Source: Streptomyces sp. WAC08241
GTDB lineage: Bacteria; Actinomycetota; Actinomycetes; Streptomycetales; Streptomycetaceae
Length of the DNA: 64,000 nt
Direction of reading: 5' to 3'
NCBI GenBank assembly: GCA_007858575.1
Contig: CP042279.1
Span: 3,348,001 to 3,412,000, forward strand
Numbering within the stretch: the first letter of the stretch is position 1; each line of letters starts with the position of its first letter. The translations under genes were made by a program, and so were the position numbers. Below, piece by piece: positions 31,301 to 42,900 of the stretch. The notes under the pieces were generated by a model that did not search any database, was not told the DNA's origin, and worked only from the letters and a program-made list of their open reading frames with translations.

Positions 31301-34300
31301 TGTTCCAGCGCGCCACATCACCCGTGCGATACATCCGCGCACCCGCCGGACCATACGGATCCGCCACGAAACGCTCCGCCGTCAGATCCGGACGGCCGTG
31401 ATAACCCCGCGCCAGCACCACACCCGCGACATACAACTCACCCGCCACCCCGGCACCACCGGACGCAGACGAGAATCCAGCACATAAGCGCGTGTATTCC
31501 AGAACGGACGCCCAATCGGAACCGGACCCGAACCCACCACCGCGCCCGGCTCGATCCGGAAATCGGTGCAGTTGACCGTCGCCTCCGTCGGACCGTATGC
31601 ATTGACCACCCGCACATCCGGATGCGCCGCCCGCCACCCCGCCAGCGCCTCACCCACCAGCGCCTCACCACCCGTCACCAGCGTCCCCGACGCCGACGCC
31701 GACACCGGCAAAGCCTCCAGCAGACCCAGATGCGACGGCGTCACCTTCATAAACGACGGCCGGCCCACCGCGCCCGCGCCCGCGCTCTCGTCCAGGTCGC
31801 CCAGCACCACAGATCCGCCCGACACCAACGGCGTATACAACGCCGTCACCGTCAGATCGAACGCCACCGACGAATGCACCAACGACGAACCCGCCGCATC
31901 CCCATACACCACACGAGCACGCTCCAAATACGCGCCCACCGAACGGTGCTCCACCACCACACCCTTCGGCCGCCCCGTCGAACCGGATGTGAAAATCACA
32001 TACACCGGATGCGACAAAGAAACAGGAACCAGCCGGTCAGAATCCGAAACCGGACCATCCGCGAACCCGTCCGCCTCCGAAAGAACCGACACGTCGTCGA
32101 TCACCAGGACCGGGCGCGCATCACCAAGAATCTGCGCCACACGCTCCGCCGGATACTCCACATCCACCGGCACATACGCACCCCCGCCTTCACCACCCCC
32201 AGCAACGCCACCACCAACTCCACCGACCGCGGCAGCATCACCCCCACAAACGACTCAGCCCCCACCCCCGACCGATCAACCAACGCGCCACACGATTCGA
32301 CCAACGATCCAACTCCCCATACGTCAAAGACCGCCCCCACACACCACCGCCACCGCATCCGCAGACCGCTCCACCTGCTCCGCGAACAACACCGGCAACG
32401 ACACACCCCGAGCCCCCGGATCTCACCGTTCCACCCCACCAACACCCGCTCCCGCTCCGCGACATCGAGCACCTCGACATCACCCACAGAACGACCCGGA
32501 TCAGCAGCCAACTCACCCAGCACCCGCACGAAACGATCCACGATCCCCCGCGCCGACACCCGGTCGAAGAGATCGGTGCGGTACTGGAGGGCGCCGCGGA
32601 GACCGCCGGGGGTTCCGCCGGTGCTGTGGGACTCGGCGAAGGAGAAGCCGAGGTCGAACTTGACGCGGTTGGTCTCCAGGGGCTCGTGGCGGACCGTCAG
32701 GCCGGGGAGCTTGGCGATCTCGTCCAGCGCTTCGACGGGTCCCGCGTTGTTCAGGTTGAGCATGGTCTGGAAGAGGGGTGCCGGGCGAGGGACCGCTCCG
32801 GGTTCACCGCCTCCACCAGCCGCTCGAACGGCAGGTCCTGATGCGCGTACGCCTCCAGGTCCGCCACCCGCACCCGCTCGATCAGCTCCGCGAACGTCGG
32901 ATCACCCGACACGTCCGTCCGCAACACCAGCGTGTTCACGAAGAAACCGACGAGATCGTCGAGGGCGTCGTCGGTATGGCCGGCGATCGGCGTGCCGATC
33001 GGGATGTCCTCCCCGCACCCAGCCGGGACAGGAGCGCCGCGAGCGCCGCCTGGAGCACCATGAACAGGCTCGCCCGGTGTTCGCGGGCCGTCCGTCCCAG
33101 GCGTTCGTGGAGTTCCGGCGGCAGTTCGAAGGTGATCGTGTCGCCCTCGTGGAGGCGGTCACGGGCGGGGCCGGTCGAAGGGGAGCGCCAGTTCCTCGGG
33201 AAGGTCGGCCAAGGTCCTCTTCCAGTAAGCCAGTTGGCGAGCGAGTTCCCCGTCGGTGCCGTCGCCCGTTCCCAGGAGTTCGCGCTGCCAGAGGCTGTAG
33301 TCCGCGTACTGGACGGGCAGCGGCTGCCACGTCGGCGCCTCGCCGGAGACGCGGGCCGCGTACGCGGCCGTCAGGTCGCGGGCGAGCGGGGCGCGGGACC
33401 AGGCGTCGGTGGCGACGTGATGCGTGAGGAGGAGCAGGACGTGCTCGTCGTCGGCGAGCTCGAAGAGCCGGACGCGGAGGGGGTGTCTCGGGTGAGGTCG
33501 AAGGTGTGGCTCGCGGCGGCCAGGAGGGCGTCCTGGAGGCCGGCCTCGTCGACCCGCACCACGGTCGGGCCGGGGCCTCGTCCCCGGTGTGCGCCGGTGC
33601 GTCCAGGACCACCTGGTACGCCGAGCCCTCCCCGTCCTCGGCGAAGACCGTGCGCAGGCTCTCGTGGCGGCCCACGAGGTCGGCGACGGCGGCCCGGAGG
33701 GCATCGCGGTCCAGGCTGCCGGTCAGTCGTAGCGCCACCGGGGAGTTGTAGGCCGCGCTGGGACCCTCGAACCGGTTGAGGAACCACAGGCGCTGCTGCG
33801 CGTACGAGAGGGGAACCCGGTCCGGTCGCGGGACCGCGGCCGTGAGCGGGAGGCGGGCGCTGCCGTCGCCGGTGTCGAGGGCGCCGGAGAGGCCCGCGAC
33901 GGTGGGGTGTCGAAGAGCTGGCGGATGGCCATCTCGGCGCCGAGGACGCTCCGGATGCGGCTGACGAGCTTGGTGGCGAGCAGGGAGTGCCCGCCGAGCC
34001 GGAAGAAGTCGTCGTCGATCGACACGGGAGTGCCCGTCAGGCCCAGGGTCTCGGCGAAGAGCCCGGCGAGGATCTCCTCGCGCGGGGAGCGCGGGGCGCG
34101 GCCCGCCGACTCCACCCCGTACTCCGGCACCGGCAGCGCGCGCCGGTCCAGCTTGCCGTTCGGGGTCAGCGGGAACGCCTCCAGCGTCACGAACGCCGAC
34201 GGCACCATGTACTCCGGCAGCCGCTCGGACGCGAGGGTCCGCAGCTCCTCCGTCGTGACGGGGCGGCCGCCGGTGGCGGCGTAGGCGACGAGGCGTTTGT

Positions 34301-36981
34301 CGCCGGGCCGGTCCTCGCGGAGGAGGACGGCGGCCTGGGTGACGTGGTCGTGGGCGGCGAGGACGGCCTCGATCTCGCCGAGCTCGATGCGGTAGCCGCG
34401 GAGTTTGACCTGGCCGTCGCCGCGGCCGACGAACTCCAGGAGCCCGTCGTGGTTCCGGCGCAGGACGTCGCCGGTCCGGTACATGCGGGAGCCGGGCGGG
34501 CCGTACGGGTTGGCGACGAAGCGCTCCGAGGTGAGGCCGGCGCGGTGCCAGTAGCCGCGGGCGAGGCCGGTGCCGGCGATGTACGCCTCGCCGGGGACGC
34601 CGGCGGGGACGGGCCGCAGGGCGCTGTCGAGGACGTACACCTGGGTGTTCCAGAACGGGCGGCCGACGGGGACCGGGCCGGTCGGGGAGGGGCGCCGGCG
34701 GGGATGAGGTGCTGGACGCTGTTGACGGTGGCCTCGGTGGCTCCGTACACGTTCAGGACGTCGGCCCTGGGGCGGCGGGCCCGCCAGCGGTCGACGACCT
34801 CGCCGAGGAGGAGTTCGCCGCCGAGCATGACGAGGCCGCTCGGGGAGACGTCGGCGGGCAGGGCCTCCAGGAGGGCGAGGACGCTGGGGGTGCCCTTGAG
34901 GAAGGTGGGGGTGGCGCCCTCGGCGGCGGTCTCGTCGAGTTCGGCGACCCGGACGAGGCCGCCGGAGACGAGGGTCGTGTAGAGGGCGGTGACGGTGAGG
35001 TCGAAGGAGATCGGCGAGTGGAGCAGGGAGGTGCCGGTCATCGCCGGTAGGCGTCGCGGCCCCACTGGAGGTAGGCGCCGAGGGAGCGGTGTTCGACGAC
35101 GACGCCCTTGGGGCGGCCGGTCGAGCCGGAGGTGTAGATGACGTACGCCGGGTGGGCGGGCCGCAGGGGCTCCGGCGGTCGGCGTCGGTGGGCGCGGCGG
35201 CGGGCAGGGCCGCGAGGGCGCCGGCGAGGTCCGGGTCGTCGAGGTGGAGGCGCGGGGTGCCGGTGTCGGGGAGGGCCGCGGCGAGGTCGCGGGTGGTGAC
35301 GAGGAGGGTGGGCGGTGTCGTCCAGCACGAACGCGATGCGGTCGGCCGGGTGGTCGGGGTCGACGGGCAGGTAGGCGGCGCCGGTCTTGAGGACGGCGAG
35401 GAGCGCGACGACCATCCCGGCGGTGCGGGGCAGCGCGATGCCGACGAATCGCTCGGGGCTGCGCCGCGCGCGACGAGGAGGTGCGCGAGGCGGCTGGAGC
35501 GGGCGTCGAGTTCGGCGTAGTCGAGGGTGCCGTCGGTCCCGGTGACGGCGGGGCGTGCGGGGTGCGGGCGGCCTGCTCGCGGAAGAGGTCGAGGACGGTG
35601 AGGTCCTCGGGGACGTCGCGTGCGGTGTCGTTCCAGCGCAGCAGGGCGTCGTGGCGCTCGTCGTCGCCGAGGAGGGCGAGCCGGCCGACGGGCTGGTCGG
35701 GGTCGGCGACGAGGCCGCGCAGGACGCGGACGAAGCGGTCGAGGACGCGCTGCGCGGTGGCGGCGTCGAAGACGTCGGGCCGGTAGTTGAGGCGGAACCG
35801 CATGGTGTCGCGGGCGGAGGCGATGAGCAGCAGCGGGTAGTGGGTGGCCTCGCGGTTCTTGCCGGGTACGAGGCTGATGGCGGCGCCGATGCCGGTGCCC
35901 GCGGTGCCGGTGCGGCTGACCGGGTAGTTCTGGAACACCATGGAGGTGTCGAAGAGTTCGCCGTGTCCGACGGCGCGCTGGACCTCGGCGAGGCCGAGGT
36001 GCTGGTGCGGGTGAGGCGGGCCTGTTCGTCCTGGACGCGGGTGACGAGCGCGGCGAGGGGCTCGGCGGGGCGGAGGCGGACGCGGGTGGGCAGGGTGTTG
36101 ATGAAGAGGCCGACCATGCGCTCGACGCCGTCGATCTCGGGGGCCGGCCGTTGACGGTGGTGCCGAAGACGATGTCGTCGCGGCCGGTGTGGGTGCTGAG
36201 GGCGATGGCCCAGGCGGCCTGGACGACGCTGTTGAGGGTGAGGCCGCGGCCGCGGGCGATCTCGCCGAGCGCGGTGGTGGCGTCGGTGTCGAGGGCGGCC
36301 TGCACCTCGGCGCCGGCGACGGCGGCCCGGCCGGCGTCGGGGGCGACGTGGGTGGGTTCGGCGAGGTCGGCGTAGGCCTCGCGCCAGGCGGCGCGGGCGG
36401 CGTCCTTGTCCTGGCGCTCCAGCCAGGCGAGGTAGTCGCGGTAGGGGCGGGCGGGGGCAGGGAGCCGGTGTCGGCGCCGGTGTCGTACAGGGCGAAGAGT
36501 TCGCCCATGAGGACGGGCAGGGACCAGCCGTCCATAAGCAGGTGGTGGTTGGTCAGGACGAGCCGGTGCAGGGCGGCGCCGGTCCTGATCAGGGTGAAGC
36601 GGAGCAGCGGGGCCGGGTGACGTCGAAGCGGGTGGCCCGGTCGGCGGCGACGGCGGCGTCGGCCGCGGTAGCGCGCCCGTCCTCGGGGAGGCCGGTGAGG
36701 TCGGTCTCGGTCCAGGGCAGCGGCACCTCGCGCATGACGAGCTGGGCCCAGTCGCCGTTCTTGCGCTGCCGGAAGGCGACGCGGAGGTTGGCGTGGCGGG
36801 CGAGCAGGGCCTTCGCGGCGGTCCGGAGGGCGGCCGTGTCGAGGGCGCCCTCGATGTCGAAGGAGATCTGGACGACGTAGGGGTCGAGGCCCTTCTCGTC
36901 GTAGACGCTGTGGAAGAGCAGGCCCTCCTGGAGCGGGGCCAGCGACAGGATGTCCTCGATCTTCCTCGGGGTGCGACTCAC
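16355..36981 (-). CDS. Non-ribosomal peptide synthetase, modules 4-9 (MeAsp-Asp-Gly-Asp-Gly-X with terminal epimerase)
   Basis: Six-module synthetase of roughly 6,870 residues. The start is GTG 36981 ([20 protein letters not shown]), overlapping the upstream gene stop in a GTGA junction. Order: C-A-T x5, then C-A-T-E. Pocket codes in order are DLTKMGVVNK, DLTKVGAVNK, DILQLGLVWK, DLTKVGAVNK, DILQLGLVWK and DAFFWGEVFK. The gene ends ...[15 protein letters not shown] at TGA (16355-16357), immediately before the next synthetase. The terminal epimerase has [14 protein letters not shown]. Adenylation domains 5 and 7 are near-duplicates of A1, and A6 and A8 of each other; these blocks carry codon usage unlike the flanking C domains. 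Dozens of single-base losses fragment it, many at identical positions in the duplicated blocks, so they are sequencing artefacts rather than decay. Confidence 0.9.
16400..21220 (-). other. NRPS module 9: C-A-T-E, D-configured residue (2,3-diaminobutyrate by colinearity)
   Basis: A-domain blocks [26 protein letters not shown] and [12 protein letters not shown] give DAFFWGEVFK. I do not recognise this code; it resembles Val/Ile pockets but has Glu at position 322, which could pair with a beta-amine. The T domain is the epimerase-partner type ([12 protein letters not shown]). The E domain carries [14 protein letters not shown] and FNYLGRF. In the friulimicin/amphomycin class residue 9 is D-diaminobutyrate. 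Confidence 0.7.
20095..20680 (-). repeat. Duplicated condensation-domain segment, copy in module 9
   Basis: About 590 bp almost identical to 26465-27050 (module 7 C domain); a shorter part also recurs near 32775-32940 (module 5). It indicates exchange between C domains independent of the A-domain cassettes. Confidence 0.75.
21220..24470 (-). other. NRPS module 8: C-A-T, glycine
   Basis: A-domain blocks [27 protein letters not shown] and [11 protein letters not shown] give DILQLGLVWK, a glycine code. The A and T regions are almost identical to those of module 6. T domain: [20 protein letters not shown]. Confidence 0.82.
21830..23060 (-). repeat. Duplicated Gly adenylation-domain cassette, copy 2 (module 8)
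   Basis: Nearly identical to 28170-29360, except for an unrelated island at about 22520-22690. Codon use is atypical, as in the Asp cassettes, and clearly different from the flanking C domains. Confidence 0.82.
24770..26180 (-). repeat. Duplicated Asp adenylation-domain cassette, copy 3 (module 7)
   Basis: Nearly base-for-base identical to 31027-32460 and 44127-45510. The coding strand is rich in G and T and uses Tyr TAT and other T-ended codons, rare in the neighbouring C domains. The unit covers the whole A domain, from the C-A linker to the A10 region. Confidence 0.85.
26465..27050 (-). repeat. Duplicated condensation-domain segment, copy in module 7
   Basis: Partner of 20095-20680. The identity covers the C-terminal half of the C domain and ends shortly before [11 protein letters not shown]. 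Confidence 0.75.
27580..30760 (-). other. NRPS module 6: C-A-T, glycine
   Basis: Same pocket as module 8 (DILQLGLVWK). It differs from module 8 mainly in an island at about 28856-29015, just past the A3 motif. T domain: [20 protein letters not shown]. Confidence 0.82.
28170..29360 (-). repeat. Duplicated Gly adenylation-domain cassette, copy 1 (module 6)
   Basis: Partner of 21830-23060. The shared sequence begins near the A7/A8 motifs and ends in the C-A linker ([18 protein letters not shown]). Confidence 0.82.
30760..33890 (-). other. NRPS module 5: C-A-T, aspartate
   Basis: A-domain pocket DLTKVGAVNK, near-identical to A1 and A7. The C domain has [12 protein letters not shown] (HHxxxDx with A-T in place of the usual small residues). 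T domain: [20 protein letters not shown]. Confidence 0.82.
31027..32460 (-). repeat. Duplicated Asp adenylation-domain cassette, copy 2 (module 5)
   Basis: Same cassette as 24770-26180 and 44127-45510, with the same unusual codon use and the same G6-to-G5 base loss in the [10 protein letters not shown] motif (near 32190). Confidence 0.85.
33890..36981 (-). other. NRPS module 4: C-A-T, 3-methylaspartate-like
   Basis: A-domain blocks [27 protein letters not shown] and [11 protein letters not shown] give DLTKMGVVNK. This keeps the Asp-selecting D-L-T-K and V-N-K but differs at positions 299 and 322 from the three Asp modules. With glutamate mutase genes in the cluster, and by position, it should load 3-methylaspartate. 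The A domain shows ordinary high-GC codon usage, unlike the Asp duplicates. Confidence 0.72.
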
Positions 36982-39900
36982 TTCGGGCCTCTTCCTCGTC
37001 TGCGGGAGCGTGTACGTCGTCGGGTGCGGCGAACGCGTCGCCGTCGGTGGGGTCGTCGCCGAACAGGTCGTCGAACTCGTCCTCGAAGTCGTCGATCTCG
37101 TCCTGGGTGAGGGAGGAGAGGGAGAGGTCGGAGGGGGTGAGGCCGCCGGCGAGGGGGTCGCGTGCGTGGGTGACGAGGGCTTCGAGGGCCTGGAACCAGA
37201 AGTCGGCGAGGGCGCGGACGTCGGTCTCGTCGAGGATGCCTTCGGCCCAGGTCCAGAAGGCGACCAGGCGGGAGCCGTCGGGCCCGTCCTCGGTGCGTGC
37301 GTTGAGTTCGAGCGGGTGGGCCAGGGCAGGTGGGCGGGGTCGGCGGGTACGGCGCCGGTGTCGCCGAGCGGGGTGAAGTCGGCAACGGGGCCGCTGCCTC
37401 CGGTGGCGAAGCGCCCGAGGTAGTTGAAGGCGACCTGGGGGTCGGGCAGTCCGGTGAATCCGGCGGCCGTGTCAGGGTTGAGGCGGCGGACGAGTCCGTA
37501 GCCCATGCCCTTGTCGGGGACGGCCCTGAGCTGTTCCTTGACCGTCTTGAGGGCGGTGCCGGCGGCGGGTCCGCCGGCGAAGGCGTCGGCGAGGTCGGCG
37601 GGTCCGGTGTCCAGGCGCACGGGGTAGAGGTTGGTGAACCAGCCGACCGTACGGGACAGGTCGGCGCCGTCCACCAGGTGTTCCTCGCGGCCGTGGCCCT
37701 CCAGGTCGAGGAGGAGTCTGCCGCCGCCGCGCCAGCGCGTCCAGGCCAGGGTGAAGGCGGTGAGCAGGACGTCGTTGACCTCGGCGTGGAACGCGGCGGG
37801 GACCCGGGTGAGGACGGCCTCGGTGAGGTCGGCGGGCAGGGCCGTCTCGACGCGTCCCGAGGTGGCGTGGGTGTCCCGGGCGGGGTCGAGGGCCCGTCGG
37901 CCGACGCGCGGGTCGGGGGTGCGCAGGACGGTCTGCCACCAGGCGGCGTCGGCGATCCAGGCGGGTTTGGCGGCCTCCTCGGTGAGGCGCTGTGCCCAGC
38001 GGCGCAGGGAGGTGCCGACGGCCTGGAGTTCGGGGGTGCGTCCGGCGGCGGCGGCCTCGTGGGCCTCGGCGAGGTCGGGGACGAGGATCCGCCAGGAGAC
38101 TCCGTCGACGACAAGGTGGTGGACGACGAGGAGGAGCAGTCCGGGGTGTCGGGCCCGCGGTCGAACCGGACGGCCTGGACGACGCGTCCCGCGGCGAGGT
38201 CGAGCCGGTCGCGGGCGGCCTCGCCCTCGATGCGCAGGAGCGCGGTGAGGACGTCCCCGTGAGGCCGGTGGCGTCGACGTGGCGGACGGCTCCGGCGGCG
38301 TCGACGGTGCCGGGTTCCGGGATCTCCATGCGGCGGTCGGGGCCCGGGGTGAGGCGGGCCCGGAGGGCGTCGTGGTGGTCGAGGAGGGCCTGGAGGGCGC
38401 GGTTCAGGTGGTCGGGGTCGAGGCCGGCCGGGGCCTGGAGGACGGCGGACATGTGGAAGGCGTCGAGGTCGTCGGTCCGGGCGAGGAGCCAGTGGTTGAT
38501 GGGGGTGTGCGGGACCTCGCCGAGGGCGGCGCCGGGCTCCTCGGCGGCGACGCCGGCGGATTCGGTGACGACGGGGGCGAGGGCGGCGACGGTGCGGTGC
38601 TCGAAGACGTCGCGGACGGTGAGGGCGAGTCCGGCCCGGCGGGCCCGGGCGACCAGTTGGATCGACATGATGCTGTCGCCGCCGAGGTCGAAGAAGCCGT
38701 CGTCGATGCCGACGTCGGCGACGCCGAGGACGTCGGCGAAGAGGGCGCAGAGCGTCTTCTCGCGGTCGGTGCGGGGGCCTTCGCCGGCGGTGTCCCCGGT
38801 GACGGCGGGCGAGGGAGTGCGGCCCGGTCGAGCTTCCCGTTCGCGGTGAGGGGAGTTCGGGCAGGACGACGACGGCGGACGGCACCATGTAGGGGGCAGG
38901 TGCTCGGCGATGTAGCCGCGCAGGGCGCGTCCCAGGTCGGCGTCGGCCGGGGGCGCCGGGGGTCTTCGGGCACGACGTAGGCGACGAGGCGCACGGTGCC
39001 GGGGGCGTCCTCGCGGGCGAGGACGGCGGCGGTGCCGACGGCGGGGTGCTCGGAGAGGACGGCCTCGACCTCGCCGGGTTCGACGCGGAAGCCGCCGATC
39101 TTGATCTGGTGGTCGGAGCGGCCGAGGAACTCCAGCTTCTCGGTGCCGTTCCAGCGGACGATGTCGCCGGTGCGGTACATCCGGGAGCCGGGCGGTCCGA
39201 ACGGCGAGGCGACGAACCGTTCCGCCGTGCGGTCGGGCCGGCCCTGGTAGCCGCGGGCCATCTGGCCGCCGCCGATGTACAGCTCGCCGCGGACGCCGGG
39301 GGCGACGGGCGGAGCCGCTCGTCGAGGACGTGGACGGTGGCGTTCCAGACGGGTTCGCCGATGGGGCCGAGCCCGGCCACTCGTCGATGTCCTCGGGCAG
39401 GGTCGAGGAGGTGATGGCGGCGACCTCGGCGGGGCCGTAGACGTTGTAGGCCATGCGGCGCCAGCCGGTGGAGCAGAAGGCCCGCAGGTCGTCGCCGAGC
39501 CGGAACTGCTCGCCGCCCTGGAAGAGGTCGGTGAGCGAGTCGAGGCGTTCGCCGGTGTCGGCCGCGGCGGCGAGGACGGCGTCGATGACGAGGGCGGGCG
39601 CGAAGAGTTCGTTGATGCCGTAGCGGGCGATCCACGCGGCCAGTTCGTAGGCGTCGAGCCGGGTCCGCTCCTCGGGCAGGACGAGGGTCTTGCCGGCGAC
39701 GAGGGCCTGGAGGATCTCCTGGACGGCGAAGTCGAAGGAGACCGCGCAGAACTGGGCGGTGCGGGTGCCGATGCCGCCGCAGTAGGTGCCGGTGTGCCAG
39801 GCGAGCAGGTTCGTCAGGGAGCCCATCGGCATGACGACCCCCTTGGGGGTGCCGGTGGAGCCCGAGGTGTAGACGACGTAGGCGGGGTGGCGCGGGTCAA

Positions 39901-42900
39901 GGGGCGGATCCGGTCGGCGTCCGTCAGGTCGGTCTCCGGGGCTCCGGCGAGGAGCCGGCCGGTGTCCTCGGCGTCGAGGACGAGGGCCCGCGCGGAGTGC
40001 GCGCCGCCCAGGAGGGGCCGGTGTGCGGTGTCGGTGAGGACGACGGCGGGGCGGCAGTCGTCAAGGACGGCGCGCAGCCGCTGTTCGGGGGCCTTGACGT
40101 CGAGGGTGAGGTAGGCGGCGCCGGTCTTGAGGGCGGCGAGCAGGCCGGTGATCATGTCGGCGGACCGGGGCAGGGCGATCACGACGACGTCCTCGGCGCC
40201 GATGCCCCGGGCGGCGAGGTGGTGGGCCAGCCGGTTGGCGCGGGCGTTGAGCTCCCCGTAGGACAAGGTGACGGTCTCGGAGATGACGGCCGTGGCGTGC
40301 GGGACGTCGGCCGCCCGCTCCTCGACGAGTTCGGGGACGAAGCGCGGCGGGGTGGCGTGCGCGGTGCGGTTGCGGCGCTCCAGGGCGGCGAGTTCGTCGT
40401 CGGTCATGACGTCGAGGTCGCCGAGGGGCGGTGCGGGTCGTCGGTGACGGAGCCGAGCAGGCGGAGGAGGCGCGCGGCGAGGGCGGTGGCGGTGCTCCGG
40501 TCGAACAGGTCGGTGCTGAACTCGACCGCGCCGTGCAGTCCGGTGGGGGCGCCGTCGGGGCCGTACGTCTCTTCGAGGAAGAACGCCAGGTCGAACTTGG
40601 CGCGTCCGGTCTCGGGCGCCCGCACGTCGACGGTGAGGCCGGGGAGCCGCAGGACGTCCAGGGCCTCCTGGTTGTTGTCGAGGCCGAGCAGCACCTGGAA
40701 GAGGGGTGCCGGGCGAGCGAGCGGGTGGGGCTGAGGACTTCGACGAGTCGCTCGAAGGGCAGGTCCTGGTGGGCGTAGGCGCCGAGGTCGGTCTCCCGGA
40801 CGCGGGCGAGGAGGTCGGTGAAGCCGGGGTCGCCGGAGGTGTCGGTGCGCAGCACGAGGGTGTTGACGAAGAAGCCCACGAGGTCTTCGACGACGGTGTC
40901 GGTGCGGCCGGCGACGGGGTGCCGATCGGGATGTCCGTGCCGGCGCCGAGCCGGTGCAGGAGGGTGGCGAGGGCGGCCTGGAGCACCATGAAGAGGCTGG
41001 TGCGGGTGGTGCGGGCGAGGTCGGCGAGGGCCGCGTGCAGGCTCGCGGGCACCTCGAAGGCGACCCGGTCGCCCTCGTGGGACTGGCTCGGCGGGCGGGG
41101 CCGGTCGGTGGGCAGCTCCAGCTCCTCCGGGAGGCCGGCGAGCGTCGTGCTCCAGTAGGCGAGCTGCCGGGAGACCTCGCTCTCCGGGGCGTCCTCGGAG
41201 CCGAGGATCTCGCGCTGCCAGAGCGTGTAGTCGGCGTACTGCACGGGCAGCGCCTCCCACGCGGGCGCCCCGCCCCGGGACCGGGCCGCGTAGGCGTGCG
41301 AGAGGTCGCGGGCGAGGGGCCCATCGACCAGCCGTCGCCGGCGATGTGGTGCACGACGAGCGTCAGTGTCCACACTCCGTCCGGGGTGCCGAACAGCCAT
41401 GCCTTGACCGGGAGTTCGGACCGCAGGTCGAAGGCGTACGAGGCGACGGCCCGGATCCGGGCGTCGAGCTCCCCGACGGGGGTCTCTCCTCCTTGAGCTG
41501 CGGCCGGGCGTGCTCGGCGGGCAGCACCACCTGACGGGCGCCGGAGCCGTCCTCGGCGAACAGGGTCCGCAGGCTCTCGTGGCGCACGACGACGTCGGTC
41601 AGCGCCTGCCGCAGCGCGGCCCGGTCGAGGTGGCCGGTCAGCCGGAGGGTGACGGGGATGTTGTACGTGGCGCTCGGCCCTCCAGGTTGTGGAGGAACCA
41701 CAGGCGCTGCTGGGCGTACGACAGGGGAGCCGCGAGGGGCGCTCGGCGGGCACGAGGGGCGGCGGGCCCCGGCGGCGCGGGCGGAGGCCCCGGCGAGCCC
41801 GGCGACGGTCGGGTCCTCGAAGAAGGTGCGGATCGAGATCTCGGCGCCGAGGACGGAGCGGACGCGGCTGAGCAGCCGGACGGCCGACAGGGAGTGGCCG
41901 CCCCGGTCGAAGAAGTCGTCGTCGATGCCGACGTCGGCGACGCCGAGGACCTCGACGAACAGGGTGCGGAGGATGTGCTCCAGGGGGCTGCGCGGGGCCC
42001 GGGTGCGGGCGGCGCGGGCCGTGCCGTCCGGTGTGCCGGGGCCGTCGGCGGTGCCGGGGTCCGCCCCGGGGTGCTCCTCGGGGTGCTCCTCGGGCGCGAG
42101 CAGGAGGGCGCCGTCGTGGGTCCAGCGGGCCGTGCGGCCGGTGCGGAAGAGCCAGGAGGCGCCGGGGAGGGGCTGGGGAGGAACCGCTCGGAGGGAGCGG
42201 GGGCGGGAGGAGCGGCGTCGCCCGCCGCGTACAGGTCGCCGGGGACGCCCGGCGGGACCGGGCGCAGACGGGCGTCGAGGATCCAGGCCCGGGTCGCCGC
42301 CGGACCGGCGGGCAGCCCCGCCCCGGTCAGAGCCTCGGCCACCTCGGCGCGGGTGGTGGCGCTCCACTCCTCCAGGACGGCGGTGCGCTCGGCCGCGTCG
42401 AGCAGGGGGACGGCGGAGAGCGGCCGTGCCGGGTCGGCGGCGACCTCGGTGAGCAGCCGCAGCAGCTTGTCCGCCGTCGAGCGGGCCGACCGCTCGTCGA
42501 AGAGCCCGGTGCTGTACTCCAGGTCGGCGACGATGCCGGCCGGGCGGCCCGCCTCGTCGAAGCTCTCGGTCAGCTCGAAGTTGAGGTCGAACTTGGTGTC
42601 CTCGATGGGCAGTCGCTCCAGGCCCACGTCGAGCCCCGGCAGTTGGGCGACCTCGGCGACGGTGGCGCTCGGGTCGGCGTTGTGGAGGGTCAGGCCGACC
42701 TGGAAGAGGGGGTGCCGGGTGAGGGAGCGCTCCGGGTTGAGCGCCTCGACGAGCCGTTCGAACGGCAGGTCCTGGTGGGCGTAGGCCGCGAGGTCCGTCT
42801 CGCGGACGCGGGCGACGAGCCGGGTGAAGTCGGGGTCGCCCGAGGTGTCCGTCCGCAGGACCAGCGTGTTGGCGAAGAAACCGACCAGTTCCTCGACGGC

